Shown: positions 33,317 to 42,102 of the stretch, one piece after another
How positions within the stretch are numbered: position 1 is the first letter of the stretch
How the letters are laid out: each line of letters starts with the position of its first letter
Assembly: GCA_001897375.1 (NCBI GenBank)
Contig: MKSU01000010.1
Coordinates: 1 to 64,000, forward strand
DNA from: Sphingomonas sp. 67-36
Lineage (GTDB): Bacteria > Pseudomonadota > Alphaproteobacteria > Sphingomonadales > Sphingomonadaceae
DNA length: 64,000 bases
Direction of reading: 5' to 3'
Notes under the pieces: model-generated
What the model was told of the DNA's origin: nothing
Databases searched by the model: none
Seen by the model: the letters and a program-made list of their open reading frames with translations, nothing else
Position numbers and translations under genes: made by a program

Positions 33317-34166
33317 TACTGACGACGAGTGTCCCAGAGAAAAGCCGACCGCGAAGAGCCCGCCCAATTTCGACCTGGATGCCGGAATAGCGAGCCAAGT
33401 CAGCTATCACCAGCGACAATGGAGTTTCTTCATAGGTGATGCGGCCCTGGCGCCACTGCCCAACGGCATCGGTCGGAAGCTTGCTGACAGCCGCTCTGCC
33501 CCCTTCACCGTCAAAGAGCAGCGCGTCGCCCGAGTGCAGATGGACCGGCTGCGCCAGTGAGGACGACGAGACTTGCACCTCGCCTTCCGCCACCGCGACC
33601 CGCACTTGGCCATCGGTCGCCTGGACGTCGAACCGGGTTCCGATATCCGTGATCTCCACCTGACCAGCGGTGATCGCGAGCGCGCGCGCCGCGTTGTGCC
33701 TGATGTTAAACCAGGCACCGCCGGCAAGCTCGATCTTCTCGTCTCGTCCGCCCGTCACGACAAGCCGGCTGCGCGGTGCCAGCAAGACCGTCGACCCGTC
33801 CTCGAGCGCCACTTGCTCGGTCGAGCCGAATGTCTGGTATGTCGCCATCGGTGCCGACAGGAAATGCGGCGCGAAGAAGGCGATAAGCGAAGCCGCGGCA
33901 GCGGCGGTGAGCCCGGCGCTCCATTTCAGCGGTCTGCGCCAGCGGCCCGCTTGACGAACATCGTGCTCGTGCAAGTTATCGCGATGCTCTTCGACCAGCG
34001 AATCCGCCAAAGCGATCTGATCATAGGCGGACCGATGGCGTGGATCGGCCGCCAGCCACGTCATGAAGCCCTCCCAGTCCATATCGTCGCGGGACGTCTC
34101 GACATGCCATGCCGATGCCGCGTCGAATATCGATCTCGAGTTCCCTGTTTCGTCTTCCCGGATCAT
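33222..34166 (-). CDS. fecR: FecR-type anti-sigma factor
   Basis: 314 residues. The cytoplasmic N-terminus has the WHVETSRDDMDWEGFMTWLAADPRHRSAYDQI element (DUF4880). One membrane segment stands near residues 82-102 (WSAGLTAAAAASLIAFFAP). A periplasmic FecR domain follows (EDGSTVLLAPRSRLVV, GGAWFNIRHNAARALAITAGQVEITDIGTRFDV) with a C-terminal STN-like part. It holds the sigma factor until the receptor signals substrate. It overlaps fecI by four bases. Confidence 0.9.
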   Translation of the reverse strand: MIREDETGNSRSIFDAASAWHVETSRDDMDWEGFMTWLAADPRHRSAYDQIALADSLVEEHRDNLHEHDVRQAGRWRRPLKWSAGLTAAAAASLIAFFAPHFLSAPMATYQTFGSTEQVALEDGSTVLLAPRSRLVVTGGRDEKIELAGGAWFNIRHNAARALAITAGQVEITDIGTRFDVQATDGQVRVAVAEGEVQVSSSSLAQPVHLHSGDALLFDGEGGRAAVSKLPTDAVGQWRQGRITYEETPLSLVIADLARYSGIQVEIGRALRGRLFSGTLVVSNGKAALRDLSQLMGLELHHDRSGYRLDERER

Positions 34167-34777
34167 GGTCGTTCTTCCGTTCGCGGCTTCGCCGCGCTCG
34201 TTGTTCCCCGCTCTCGTGACACCTTCGGCGCGAAGTATCCGCGGTCTGCCAGTGCGTTTCGCAGATGCCTCATGGCCACGGCGAGGTGCTTTTCCACGCC
34301 GCTGCGGCTAATTCCCATGATGCGCCCGACTTCCCCTTGATCATGCCCATCGAGACGATGGAGCCGCAGTGCCCGCTGCGCGCCCGGCGGCAGCGCGTCG
34401 ATCGCTGAACGAAGGATCTCCACTTCCTGTTGCCTCTCTATCTGCTCGTCAGCCAGAAGATCGGGATCGGACCTATCCTCGGGCGATCGCTCATCGCCGT
34501 CAGTTCGGAGCCAGCGCCGATCCCGCAACATTGTTCGATGACGGCAGCGTGTGTGATTAAGGACTAGGTTGTTCGCCATGCGGAACAGGTAAGCACGCGG
34601 ATTGGCGATCGGGCCGATAGCGCGTGTCGACAGCCTGATCCACAATTCCTGCAATAGGTCCTTCGCCTCCTCGCTATCGCCGCAACGCGCGGCGAGAAAG
34701 CGCGCCAGATCGTGGCGGTGCAATTCGAAGACGCCTGCTAGCCCGCTGCCCACATCCTGTCCGCTATGCTGTTTCAT
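34163..34777 (-). CDS. fecI: ECF sigma factor, FecI type
   Basis: 204 residues. Region 2 (DLARFLAARCGDSEEAKDLLQELWIRL, ANPRAYLFRMANNLVLNH) and region 4 (IDALPPGAQRALRLHRLDGHDQGEVGRIMGISRSGVEKHL) are clear. It should direct RNA polymerase to the downstream receptor gene. It heads the operon fecI-fecR-receptor on the reverse strand. Confidence 0.9.
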   Translation of the reverse strand: MKQHSGQDVGSGLAGVFELHRHDLARFLAARCGDSEEAKDLLQELWIRLSTRAIGPIANPRAYLFRMANNLVLNHTRCRHRTMLRDRRWLRTDGDERSPEDRSDPDLLADEQIERQQEVEILRSAIDALPPGAQRALRLHRLDGHDQGEVGRIMGISRSGVEKHLAVAMRHLRNALADRGYFAPKVSRERGTTSAAKPRTEERP

Positions 34778-35279
34778 GAGCCCTTCAACGCCAGCGATTT
34801 CAGCATCGCGTGAGGGCGAACAAGCCCTTCACGCCGCGCGCGATCGGTGCTGTCGCGACGTAAATCCCATCCCGCGCAAATCCCCCTGCTACCATCGGGG
34901 CGATGAGCGCTTCCTCATCGAAAAGGCGGTGATATACCCAAGCGCGGCGTCCCGACGAGTGAAGTGGCTCGGAAAGTCCGGCCAGGCGTGAGCGCCGCAG
35001 GCCTCCTCATACTTATGTTGGATCAGTTGAAACTCACTTCCGACCGACATGCTTGAATCCTTGGACTTGAGCCAAAGACACCACCCACCATTAGCCTCCA
35101 CAGCGCAGCGAAGAAAATTTAATGGGGCCACCGTGGCAACCGGCGTTCGTGACCCGATACACATGGTGTTCAATGCGCGGGATAGGCCGTTGGTTATCGA
35201 GGCAGAGGCGCACATGTTCGGGTGCCTCCCCTGTATCGCATGACCCGCATCATGTTGGGATCAGCGTAAATCCTGGCCT
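34778..35279. other. Intergenic gap upstream of fecI
   Basis: About 500 bases with no supported gene. The promoter of fecI lies at the left end. Short frames on either strand have no ribosome site and no recognisable motifs. Confidence 0.35.
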
Positions 35280-35809
35280 CCATCCAATCGATCGCTCCCT
35301 GATCGTAGAGCCGATGGATCGTGCGCTGAGCGCCTGGCGTGCATCGCGGCTTCAAGGCGCAGGTTTGCACGCTGACCCTGCGGCGCTGGCCGCGGCGATC
35401 ATGGATCGCACCGGCTATAGGGCAATGGCCCGTGACGAATTCGGGGCGGCGACGGTGCGCTGATTCCTCGACACGTCTGAGGATGTGGGGGACATCGCCA
35501 CCATGCTGACGGTCGCGGTGGCGATCGGTTTCGGGTTCACCGACGTCATGCTGTATATCTTCGCCGCTGAGCATCTGCATCAATATGCCGTACTTCGCGC
35601 GCTGGGCGCGCCGCCGACGACATTGTGGCGGATGATTATAGCGCAGGCGGGGGTGGTGGGACTGCTCGGCACAGGTATCGGTCTTGGCCTATGTACTGTT
35701 GCCAGTGTTGCCGTCGGTTTGGCCGAATTGCCTTTTCGCCTGATGTGGTGGGTGCCGCTCGGTTGCGCTTTGCTCAATCTGCTCGCCTGCCTGGGCGCAG
35801 TATTCCTTA
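35280..35809 (+). pseudogene. Decayed ABC-transporter permease (FtsX/DevC type)
   Basis: Two frame parts read as one protein: ADPAALAAAIMDRTGYRAMARDEFGAATVR, a TGA at 35461-35463, then FLDTSEDVGDIATMLTVAVAIGFG and the membrane segments with HLHQYAVLRALGAPPTTLWRM. Homologues have Trp at the TGA position, so this is a TGG-to-TGA nonsense mutation. The N-terminal half is missing and the C-terminus is cut by the IS remnant at 35810. It was an MacB/DevC-type FtsX permease for an efflux or lipid exporter. Confidence 0.65.
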
Positions 35810-36291
35810 GGGTCAGGACCCATTGATGTGAGAGGCGCGCTGCGATTCAGGCTCTGCAAGGAGACTGACTGTGCCAACGGCCGCCCGTTGAGCTTCTTCA
35901 TGACCGCCGGCCAGATCAGCGTTACATCGGTGCGGCGGCCTGATCGACGAACTCCCTCCACAGCCAACGATGCATCGTCGGAACCTTGGGCTGCTCCGCC
36001 CAGGGCGCAATCGCTGCTCGCCGACCGAGGCTATGATGCCGACTGGTTCAGGGGCGCGCTGGAGGAAAAAGGCATCAAGCCCCGAATCTCGGGCCGGAGA
36101 TCGCGCAACGAGCCCATCAAATACGACAAACGCCGCTACCGGCGTCGCAACCGGATCGAGATCATGTTCGGCCGTCTGAAGGACTGGCGCCGCGTCGCCA
36201 CCCGCTACGACCGCTGCCCAACCGCCTTCTTCTCGGCAATTGCGCTCGCTGCCACCGTCATCTTCCGGCTCTGATCGGTAAGTCCTGACCC
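35810..36291 (+). mobile_element. Internally deleted IS5-family (IS427 group) element with intact ends
   Basis: The left end GGGTCAGGACC (35810) and right end GTCCTGACCC (36282-36291) are inverted repeats, flanked by the TA target duplication (35808-35809 and 36292-36293). The interior codes for the C-terminal part of an IS427-type transposase, LLADRGYDADWFRGALEEKGI ... RIEIMFGRLKDWRRVATRYDR, with its second half intact. The N-terminus is deleted and shifted, giving a 482-base element instead of about 850. It cannot code for an active transposase but could be mobilised in trans. Confidence 0.85.
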
Positions 36292-36857
36292 TAGTTGGTT
36301 AGCAGCTCGATAAGCGCTGGCATGGCATCACCCCGAAGAGCGTAGCTTTTTCGCCCCGTCTCGATCGCCGACACGGCATATCCGTGATTCTCGAACGTCC
36401 GGCGAAGATGGTGAATATAGACTTTGATCGCGCGCCCGTCGTTCGAACAAAGGCCGGCCGCCCTCACTAATTCTTCCTGCGGGACGAAGATATCAGGCTC
36501 CTGCATCAACCGGAACAGGATTGCTGCCCCCGGACGGCCAGCCCGCTCGACGCGACCGCGGATGCGCTCAAGGATGAGGTCCTTCCACTTGTCCATGACG
36601 TTCCCGTCCGGTGTCAGCAGACCTTCTTGAAAGGAGGTGAGGAGATCGTTGGTCAGCCTCGCCGCGCTCGTGCCGACCTTTTCCCGGCTTACTTGCAGAC
36701 CGCGCCGGCAGGAACCGCGCCCGCCTGACCTGCTCTCCAGCGTCTCGCTGATTTCCGCCAGCATGCGATGGGCTACCGAAATCGCCCTGTATGCGATGTC
36801 GAGCTGCTCCCGCAGATCGGGCGCAATCTCATTTCCAAGCAATTGTTCAATGCTCAT
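36291..36857 (-). CDS. Orphan OmpR-type winged-helix protein without receiver
   Basis: 188 residues from ATG 36857. Residues about 110-180 form an OmpR/PhoB-type effector domain: ILFRLMQEPDIFVPQEELVRAAGL, then GRAIKVYIHHLRRTFENHGY and the wing TGRKSYALRG. The N-terminal half is helical (LREQLDIAYRAISVAHRML) and carries no receiver domain. It should bind DNA and might be controlled through its N-terminal helices or the membrane protein encoded just upstream, whose end it overlaps. Its stop codon TAG forms part of the target duplication of the IS remnant. Confidence 0.75.
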   Translation of the reverse strand: MSIEQLLGNEIAPDLREQLDIAYRAISVAHRMLAEISETLESRSGGRGSCRRGLQVSREKVGTSAARLTNDLLTSFQEGLLTPDGNVMDKWKDLILERIRGRVERAGRPGAAILFRLMQEPDIFVPQEELVRAAGLCSNDGRAIKVYIHHLRRTFENHGYAVSAIETGRKSYALRGDAMPALIELLTN

Positions 36858-37314
36858 GGTCAGGCGTCCGCTTTCCGAACCCGGATTGAACCCACGGGCC
36901 TGAAGCAGGCGATCCGGTGCCACAGCGGTCGCCCCGGTTGTGTCGCTCCGCCCAGAGGAGGACGGAGGCGAGGACAGCTAACGACATGATCGCTTGCGCG
37001 AGAACGATGGCCGCCACCATGCGCCGCGGCCGAGAACGGGCATGGGTCAGGCAACCGCGATATGCCGCGAGGTCGGCCTGTACCAACGAGAGTGTCCGAT
37101 TGATATCGAGGGTGCTATTCCGTGTCAGCTCGCCGATCCGATCGAGCTCGTCTCCCACAAGGATATGCACATCCCGTCGAAGCGCCGCGCGGGTTTCCAC
37201 CGCATCGGCTTTGATTACACGCACCACCAATTCTTCGATCCGATCTTCCTTGACCCCGGCGGCGAGCAGCATGCGCCCGAGCCCTTCATAGGTTCCTTCG
37301 GCGAACATCTTCAC
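36847..37314 (-). CDS. Small one-TM protein with coiled-coil-like N-terminus
   Basis: 155 residues. The N-terminal 100 residues are helical and charged (EGLGRMLLAAGVKEDRIEELVVRVIKADA, then NRTLSLVQADLAAYRG). One membrane segment stands near residues 107-127 (MVAAIVLAQAIMSLAVLASVLLW). No known domain is recognised. The stop overlaps the start of the winged-helix gene by eleven bases, which suggests that the pair work together, for example a membrane anchor or sensor for the regulator. Confidence 0.6.
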   Translation of the reverse strand: MKMFAEGTYEGLGRMLLAAGVKEDRIEELVVRVIKADAVETRAALRRDVHILVGDELDRIGELTRNSTLDINRTLSLVQADLAAYRGCLTHARSRPRRMVAAIVLAQAIMSLAVLASVLLWAERHNRGDRCGTGSPASGPWVQSGFGKRTPDHEH

Positions 37315-37464
37315 AGCCCGCCCTCCGCTGCAGCCGCCGAGATCATTGCGCGCCGTGCCTCACGGCCGACCGCATCGCTCCACGGACGCTCGGGGCTATT
37401 GCTCTTTCGGTGCTTCTCGTCCGCTGATGATCCAGACCGGCGTCAGCGCCTTGTGGCAGACACC

Positions 37465-38631
37465 TCATGCCTCCACGCCCCCGGTCCGATGCGCCTCTCG
37501 CTGCGTCGCGTTTCCTCGAGAATTCAGACCGAAGAGAAGGTCGTCATAGCTGTCGCACAATGCGCTGCTCGTCGGAAGAAACCGACCGATCGCATGTCGC
37601 TGTCTCTCGCGATACCGCTCCCACCCCACGTCATGAGAGGATGTTGCTTCAATCAGGAGCGCTGCAGCTGTCTCGACGTCGTTGCCTGGATAGTAATATC
37701 CAAGATCGGCTACGAGCTGCGCGTTGTGGATTACGGGATATCCCAGCCAGCAAAACTCAAGATAGTGTTGCGCGAGCGCCAGACCCCATTGATGGGAGAT
37801 CACTATGTCCGTGCTGCCCGCCAGAAAGGCGGGTGTCTCGACACGGCCGAGAAATCTCGTTTTGTCGCTTTTCACGATATCGAGTTGCTGCATGACGCTG
37901 GCGAACTCGGTATCGTCATAGATGAGGCTCTCGGCATTGGCCACTTGGAGACACGCGATCGCGCTTGGCCGCGCCCGATAGGCCTGCTCGGCCGCGAGGA
38001 TCGGATAGAGACAGAAGCGAAGCACATCGTCATTCGGTTCAATGACTGAGAGCCTTCGCGGCCCGCCCCGCGGACGATATTCGCCCTTCTCCTCAAGCTG
38101 CGCAGCCGCGTTTTCGATCACCATCGGATCCCACACGAACGGCACGACCTTCGTCGTCCTTCCATACAGCGTCTGGAAGAAATGGAGACTCGTCTCGGCA
38201 ACAGGCTGAGTTACCCAGATCTCATCATAGTCCTGATTGATGAATGTCGTGTGCCAGAGCGGCCGGCGAGAGATCGCAGCTTCGAGGCTTCGGACATAAG
38301 CCGGCTCACAACAGTAGCGAACAATACGAATTGCGAGCGCCTTCGCTCGCCGGGTCTGAATGGCCGAGAGCGGCGCGGCAAGTTCGATCAGGACGTCGAG
38401 ATCGGCGCATCCCTCATCAAATGCCATTGTCGGGAACGGGAGGCCATCGGGCGTCAGCTGGTTGTCAGGGGATCCGTTCGCCGGCCTGATCAGGCGTACA
38501 CTGTGTCCGAACCGCGAATTGGACAGCAGCTTCCCAAGAAAGATCGCGGTCTGATTGGTGCTCTTCGACAGGAGGCGCTCAGCGGCTGTGCCAGGCCCAA
38601 TAGTGATACCGATGGACAGTCCCCGGCGCAT
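37465..38631 (-). CDS. DUF2827 protein, glycosyltransferase-like
   Basis: 388 residues from ATG 38631; a longer in-frame extension to 38778 lacks support. The pattern is that of DUF2827: RRGLSIGITIGPG at the start, CADLDVLIELAAPLS, RIVRYCCEPAYVRSLE, YDEIWVTQPV, VPFVWDPMVIE, SVIEPNDDVLRFCLYPILAAEQAYR, and near the end VISHQWGLALAQHYLEFCWLGYPVIHN with LGYYYPGNDVE. The fold is probably GT-B like and the E/N-rich motifs would bind a nucleotide sugar; function of the family is not proven. In this cluster it could modify the large adhesin or a surface sugar. Confidence 0.85.
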   Translation of the reverse strand: MRRGLSIGITIGPGTAAERLLSKSTNQTAIFLGKLLSNSRFGHSVRLIRPANGSPDNQLTPDGLPFPTMAFDEGCADLDVLIELAAPLSAIQTRRAKALAIRIVRYCCEPAYVRSLEAAISRRPLWHTTFINQDYDEIWVTQPVAETSLHFFQTLYGRTTKVVPFVWDPMVIENAAAQLEEKGEYRPRGGPRRLSVIEPNDDVLRFCLYPILAAEQAYRARPSAIACLQVANAESLIYDDTEFASVMQQLDIVKSDKTRFLGRVETPAFLAGSTDIVISHQWGLALAQHYLEFCWLGYPVIHNAQLVADLGYYYPGNDVETAAALLIEATSSHDVGWERYRERQRHAIGRFLPTSSALCDSYDDLLFGLNSRGNATQREAHRTGGVEA

Positions 38632-38895
38632 GTCTGCTCGCGTTGCCACCTGGAGGCTAGCCTCCAATGGGCGACGACGCGCAGACGAACGGTGCCGGCC
38701 GAGGGCCCGGAAGGTGACGAGACATGGTGCGGTAGAGCGTGTGGGACCGCTCTGTGCTACCATGTCTCGCCTTCCCATGGTGCGACCCGAGGGAACCGGC
38801 GACGTGGAGATATGCCGGCTCGACGGAGGCGCACGGGAAAAGGATATCGTGCATTCCGGTCGATGCGGCAGAGCCTCGAATGGACAATTTACGGT

Positions 38896-39120
38896 TCAAT
38901 GAAGCGCGCCCCAGATTTTCCAGATGACGACACCCCAGAAAAACAGGGCGAACGGGGCGCCGACCACAACGAGGAGCGGCAGAACGCTTGGCTCGCCGCC
39001 GTCATCCTGCTCGCCGCGGTAGAACAGCATCCGGTCGTATGGCTCGCCGGGGTGCGAGATGACGTTTGCTGGGAGGCCTTGCGCCTTGCTCTCCACTCCA
39101 TTGAGCTCATCAAGATTCAT
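38896..39120 (-). CDS. One-TM microprotein (74 aa)
   Basis: 74 residues: a soluble N-terminus (MNLDELNGVESKAQGLPANVI) and a C-terminal membrane segment (LPLLVVVGAPFALFFWGVVIW). The start overlaps the stop of the preceding microprotein gene (ATGA). No family known. With the next gene upstream and the EAL gene it forms a three-gene coupled operon, which suggests a role in membrane targeting or control of that enzyme. Confidence 0.6.
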   Translation of the reverse strand: MNLDELNGVESKAQGLPANVISHPGEPYDRMLFYRGEQDDGGEPSVLPLLVVVGAPFALFFWGVVIWKIWGALH

Positions 39121-39299
39121 GCGAGCGCCCTCCACAGCAGGACGAGGCCCCACCAGAGCAAGCCGCTCAGCGGCATGGCGATCAGGAAGCCCTTGGCAAA
39201 CGGAGAGCCATCCTCGGGCCATTCCTCGACCGGAGCTTCAGGATCAGACGGCGCGACGACCCACCGGCTCGTGAACGACGCGCGAGCACCTTCAATCAT
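39117..39299 (-). CDS. One-TM microprotein (60 aa)
   Basis: 60 residues. An acidic stretch (APSDPEAPVEEWPEDGSPFA) precedes a membrane segment (GFLIAMPLSGLLWWGLVLLWRA). The start ATG overlaps the stop of the EAL gene, and the end overlaps the next microprotein gene, both as ATGA. No family known. Confidence 0.62.
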   Translation of the reverse strand: MIEGARASFTSRWVVAPSDPEAPVEEWPEDGSPFAKGFLIAMPLSGLLWWGLVLLWRALA

Positions 39300-40597
39300 A
39301 CAGCTGCCCTCAGTTCTGAATTATATGTGGGAAGGGGTTCCGCGACGGCGGATCTCGGGCGGCTCAGCGATGGCGCCCCCCACAAATATCCCTGTTGCCA
39401 ATCGCAACCGGCTTCGAACGCCAGTTCCGATTGCGCTTCGGTTTCCACGCCTTCCGCGATGATCGTTGCGCCAAGCGCGCCGGCCAGGCCAACGAGGCGC
39501 TTGAAAAGCTCGCGCTGACGCGCGCCTTGGGTCGCACAGCGCAGGAAGACCTTGTCGATCTTCACGAATTGCGGAGACAGCGCCATCAGGTGGCGCACCG
39601 ATGCAAAGCCACATCCGAAATCGTCGAGGGCAAACCGGCACCCAAGCCCGCGCATGCGGTCGATGAACTTCACCGCGCTGGTCATGCAGCGGATCGGCGA
39701 CGTCTCGGTGAGCTCAATGATCAGCCGGCTCGCAAGGTCGGGCCGTCCGGCCAATCGCGCCTCGACCTCGTCCCAGAGAAAATCGAGTTCCGCGCTTCGA
39801 GCCGATACGTTGACGGCCAGCACGATGTCGCTCGTGAGCTGATCAAGTTCATCGATCGCGCGCGAAACCACATGATGATCGACAAAGCGCGCATAACCCA
39901 GGCGCTCGATGGCTTCCATCTGCTCCCCAAGCGCGTTCACCTGGCCACTTGCCGTGATCTCGCGAAGCAGACCTTCCCAGTAGAGAATCTTCGCGGGTTG
40001 AAACGCGCTGCGGATCGGCTGCCAGGCCAGAACCGGCCCCGCCTGTCCGCTTTCCATCGCCTCGAGGATCGGAGCGGCGGCGGCCATGTCCCGACGATAT
40101 TGCTCCGCCCAGCTTGCCGAGGCCTCGCACCGGTCTCCCGAGAACCGCACGCTGACAGCGTCGAGCACCCGAGCTCCGCCAAGTCCCGCTTCGACCGAGA
40201 CGATGTCTTCCGCGCTAAGGACTGGAAAGATCTTGGACCCGGCCGCGTCTATCGCCTGAAGCGACAGCGACCGGCACAAGAGCCTCAGCCACTTCATGCA
40301 TTCTTCAGTCGTCGCGTGGGAATGCGATGCCTGCATCCATATCAGGCACTCAATCGCTCCATCGGCCCCCAGGTCGATGACAGCATCCGCCCCCAATCCT
40401 GCGGCAACCGCCTTCCAGACCTCGTCGACGACCAGTTGCGCAGCCTCGCGGCCATAGGCGTGTCGGATCTGGCTGAAATTCTCCAGCCGGAGCGTGAAAC
40501 TCAACGCAGCACTGTCGAGCGCGCGGGCTTTGGGCAAAGGCAAATAGTGGATGTTGCCATCCACCATGACCTCCGTCCTTAACCCGGCTTCGCCCAT
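39296..40597 (-). CDS. EAL-domain c-di-GMP phosphodiesterase
   Basis: 433 residues. The first 180 residues look like a degenerate GGDEF domain (LSFTLRLENFSQIRHAYG) without an active site. The EAL domain (residues about 190-420) keeps the catalytic set: EGLLRE (as EAL), NVSARS, IELTETS, LDDFGCG, KIDKVF, AEGVET and QGYLWG. It should therefore cleave c-di-GMP. Placed between a phosphorelay, a DUF2827 protein and a giant adhesin, it would fit control of surface attachment. Two microprotein genes follow in coupled fashion. Confidence 0.87.
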   Translation of the reverse strand: MGEAGLRTEVMVDGNIHYLPLPKARALDSAALSFTLRLENFSQIRHAYGREAAQLVVDEVWKAVAAGLGADAVIDLGADGAIECLIWMQASHSHATTEECMKWLRLLCRSLSLQAIDAAGSKIFPVLSAEDIVSVEAGLGGARVLDAVSVRFSGDRCEASASWAEQYRRDMAAAAPILEAMESGQAGPVLAWQPIRSAFQPAKILYWEGLLREITASGQVNALGEQMEAIERLGYARFVDHHVVSRAIDELDQLTSDIVLAVNVSARSAELDFLWDEVEARLAGRPDLASRLIIELTETSPIRCMTSAVKFIDRMRGLGCRFALDDFGCGFASVRHLMALSPQFVKIDKVFLRCATQGARQRELFKRLVGLAGALGATIIAEGVETEAQSELAFEAGCDWQQGYLWGAPSLSRPRSAVAEPLPTYNSELRAAV

Positions 40598-40686
40598 CGC
40601 CCCACCTCAGAGTTCCTGCCAAGGCTCCGCACGATGCGGCTCTATGGCTGTATTGGTGCGAGACTTGCGCGGACACAGCGAAGCAG

Positions 40687-40755
40687 TTCCATGAAAAGGA
40701 TAAATATCCTTTTCATGTTTCATGGAAACTTAAATATTTCAGTTCAAAGGAACTG
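40687..40755. promoter_or_regulatory. Stacked palindromes upstream of the EAL and HisKA genes
   Basis: ATGAAAAGGATA (40691-40702) and TATCCTTTTCAT (40705-40716) form a perfect 12-base inverted repeat with a two-base centre. TTCCATGAAA (40687-40696) and TTTCATGGAA (40718-40727) form a second one that shares an arm, so the two hairpins exclude each other. CAGTTC (40740-40745) and GAACTG (40750-40755) form a third. They lie in an AT-rich stretch between divergent genes; operators or a regulatory RNA structure are possible. Confidence 0.5.
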
Positions 40756-40839
40756 TTATACTGTTCCTTGTTTATTCAAGCTATGGTTGTTCTCTTCGCT
40801 TGCGCCTGCATTCGGTTCACGAGTCTTGCAAATCGATCT

Positions 40840-41322
40840 ATGAACCAAATGCAGCGACATAGGCGGAAATTTGGGATCAAGGTGAAACCAAAATGGTGCC
40901 AGACTGGCGGTTATGGCGCGCAGTTTTTCTATAACGGTGCTTCAAATCGTCAGGGAGCCGACGCCCATTGCCTGACGGATTCCGATCCTTTAGGACAAGC
41001 ACGCAAACAGGACCCCGCAGGAAAGGCCGTTCTACTGAGAGAAGGTGTCGACATCGGTTCTGAAGGAACGGCGGCGGCCAAGGCCCCGCAGCAAGGACTG
41101 CTTCATGAGGTGAAGCAGCCCCTCAATGTGATACGCCTGGCCACGGACAATATCCGCGTCCGCATCCTCCCTCTTCTCGACCAAAGTGACGGGGAATATC
41201 TCAAGGCGAAGCTCGATCGGATCGAGCGCCAGGTGCTCAAGGCGGTGGAACTCACGGAGCGGGCTCCGCAACCTCTCCAGCCGTTGAACACCGTGCCGGC
41301 CGATACCCCACCTCCGCAATGA
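40840..41322 (+). CDS. HisKA-only protein (dimerisation/phosphoacceptor domain without ATPase)
   Basis: About 160 residues with ATG 40840; ATG 40768 is another start, and neither has a clear ribosome site. The C-terminal 75 residues read as a HisKA helical hairpin: GLLHEVKQPLNVIRLATDNI (H-box) then EYLKAKLDRIERQVLKAVEL. No HATPase domain follows: the frame ends at 41322 and the neighbouring receiver gene is on the other strand. The first 85 residues look unstructured. It could be a histidine phosphotransfer intermediate for the two single-domain receivers next to it, or a truncated kinase. Confidence 0.5.
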   Translation: MNQMQRHRRKFGIKVKPKWCQTGGYGAQFFYNGASNRQGADAHCLTDSDPLGQARKQDPAGKAVLLREGVDIGSEGTAAAKAPQQGLLHEVKQPLNVIRLATDNIRVRILPLLDQSDGEYLKAKLDRIERQVLKAVELTERAPQPLQPLNTVPADTPPPQ

Positions 41323-41349
41323 CGGTCGGCCCTGGGACCGGGGGCCTGT

Positions 41350-41706
41350 TCAATCTGGCGCTATCAGCGACCTGAGCTCACGCACATCGACAGGCTTCCT
41401 CATCACCGGCGGCGGCGCGCCCGTGAATCCGGCCATGTCGACCTCTCCTGGCGAACTGCCTGTGAGCAGGACGACAAACCTACCCTCGCGATGCCATTCC
41501 TGGGCGACTTCGAGGCCATTCTCCTGCCCAAGCGCAAGATCTACCAGCGCCACATCGAACTCCTGCTCGGCAGCGCGGGCGCGCGCGCTCGACAGGTCGT
41601 GCGCCACTCTCACGGTCATATCGTAGGATTCGAGCAACTCCGCGAGTTCCTCCGCGCAGTCGATGTCATCCTCGATCACCAGCACATTGGGACGTCTCTC
41701 GTTCAT
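41350..41706 (-). CDS. Single-domain response regulator (receiver only)
   Basis: 118 residues, one receiver domain: acidic pair Glu12-Asp13-Asp14, phospho-acceptor Asp56 (VALVDLALG), Thr in LLTGSS, and Lys104 (MRKPVD). No output domain. It follows the next receiver gene after nine bases on the reverse strand, downstream of the sensor kinase gene. Such proteins pass phosphate along a relay or bind a target when phosphorylated. Confidence 0.88.
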   Translation of the reverse strand: MNERRPNVLVIEDDIDCAEELAELLESYDMTVRVAHDLSSARARAAEQEFDVALVDLALGQENGLEVAQEWHREGRFVVLLTGSSPGEVDMAGFTGAPPPVMRKPVDVRELRSLIAPD

Positions 41707-41715
41707 GCTATCCCT

Positions 41716-42102
41716 TCAATCGCTTCCAATCCGCATGATCGTGTCGACCGACCCAAGCAGGTCCCTGTAATCCACCGGCTTCACGAAATAGGCGGCGGCG
41801 CCTTGCGCCGTGCCGGCTCTGACGACCTCGGGATCTCCAAAAGCAGACAGGAAAATTGCGGGCACTTCGCTCCGCTCTTCGGGGAGCTGGCGCACACGGT
41901 TGAGAAGCTCGATTCCGCCCATGCCTGGCAGCTGAATATCGCATATGATCAGATCAAACCGCTCGGCGCTGAACAAAGCGAGCGCCGCATGGCCGTCGCG
42001 GCATCCCTCGACACGATAGCCGTGATCGCTCAACTCAAGAACGAGATCGTCAAGAAGATCCGCCTGATCCTCGACGCAAAGAATCCGGCGCGACGCCCTC
42101 AT
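41716..42102 (-). CDS. Single-domain response regulator (receiver only)
   Basis: 128 residues, one receiver domain: Glu11-Asp12, phospho-acceptor Asp55 (LIICDIQLPGMGG), Ser in FLSAFG and Lys108 (YFVKPVD). No output domain. Its start ATG overlaps the end of the kinase gene by four bases, so it is very likely the direct partner of that kinase. Confidence 0.9.
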   Translation of the reverse strand: MRASRRILCVEDQADLLDDLVLELSDHGYRVEGCRDGHAALALFSAERFDLIICDIQLPGMGGIELLNRVRQLPEERSEVPAIFLSAFGDPEVVRAGTAQGAAAYFVKPVDYRDLLGSVDTIMRIGSD

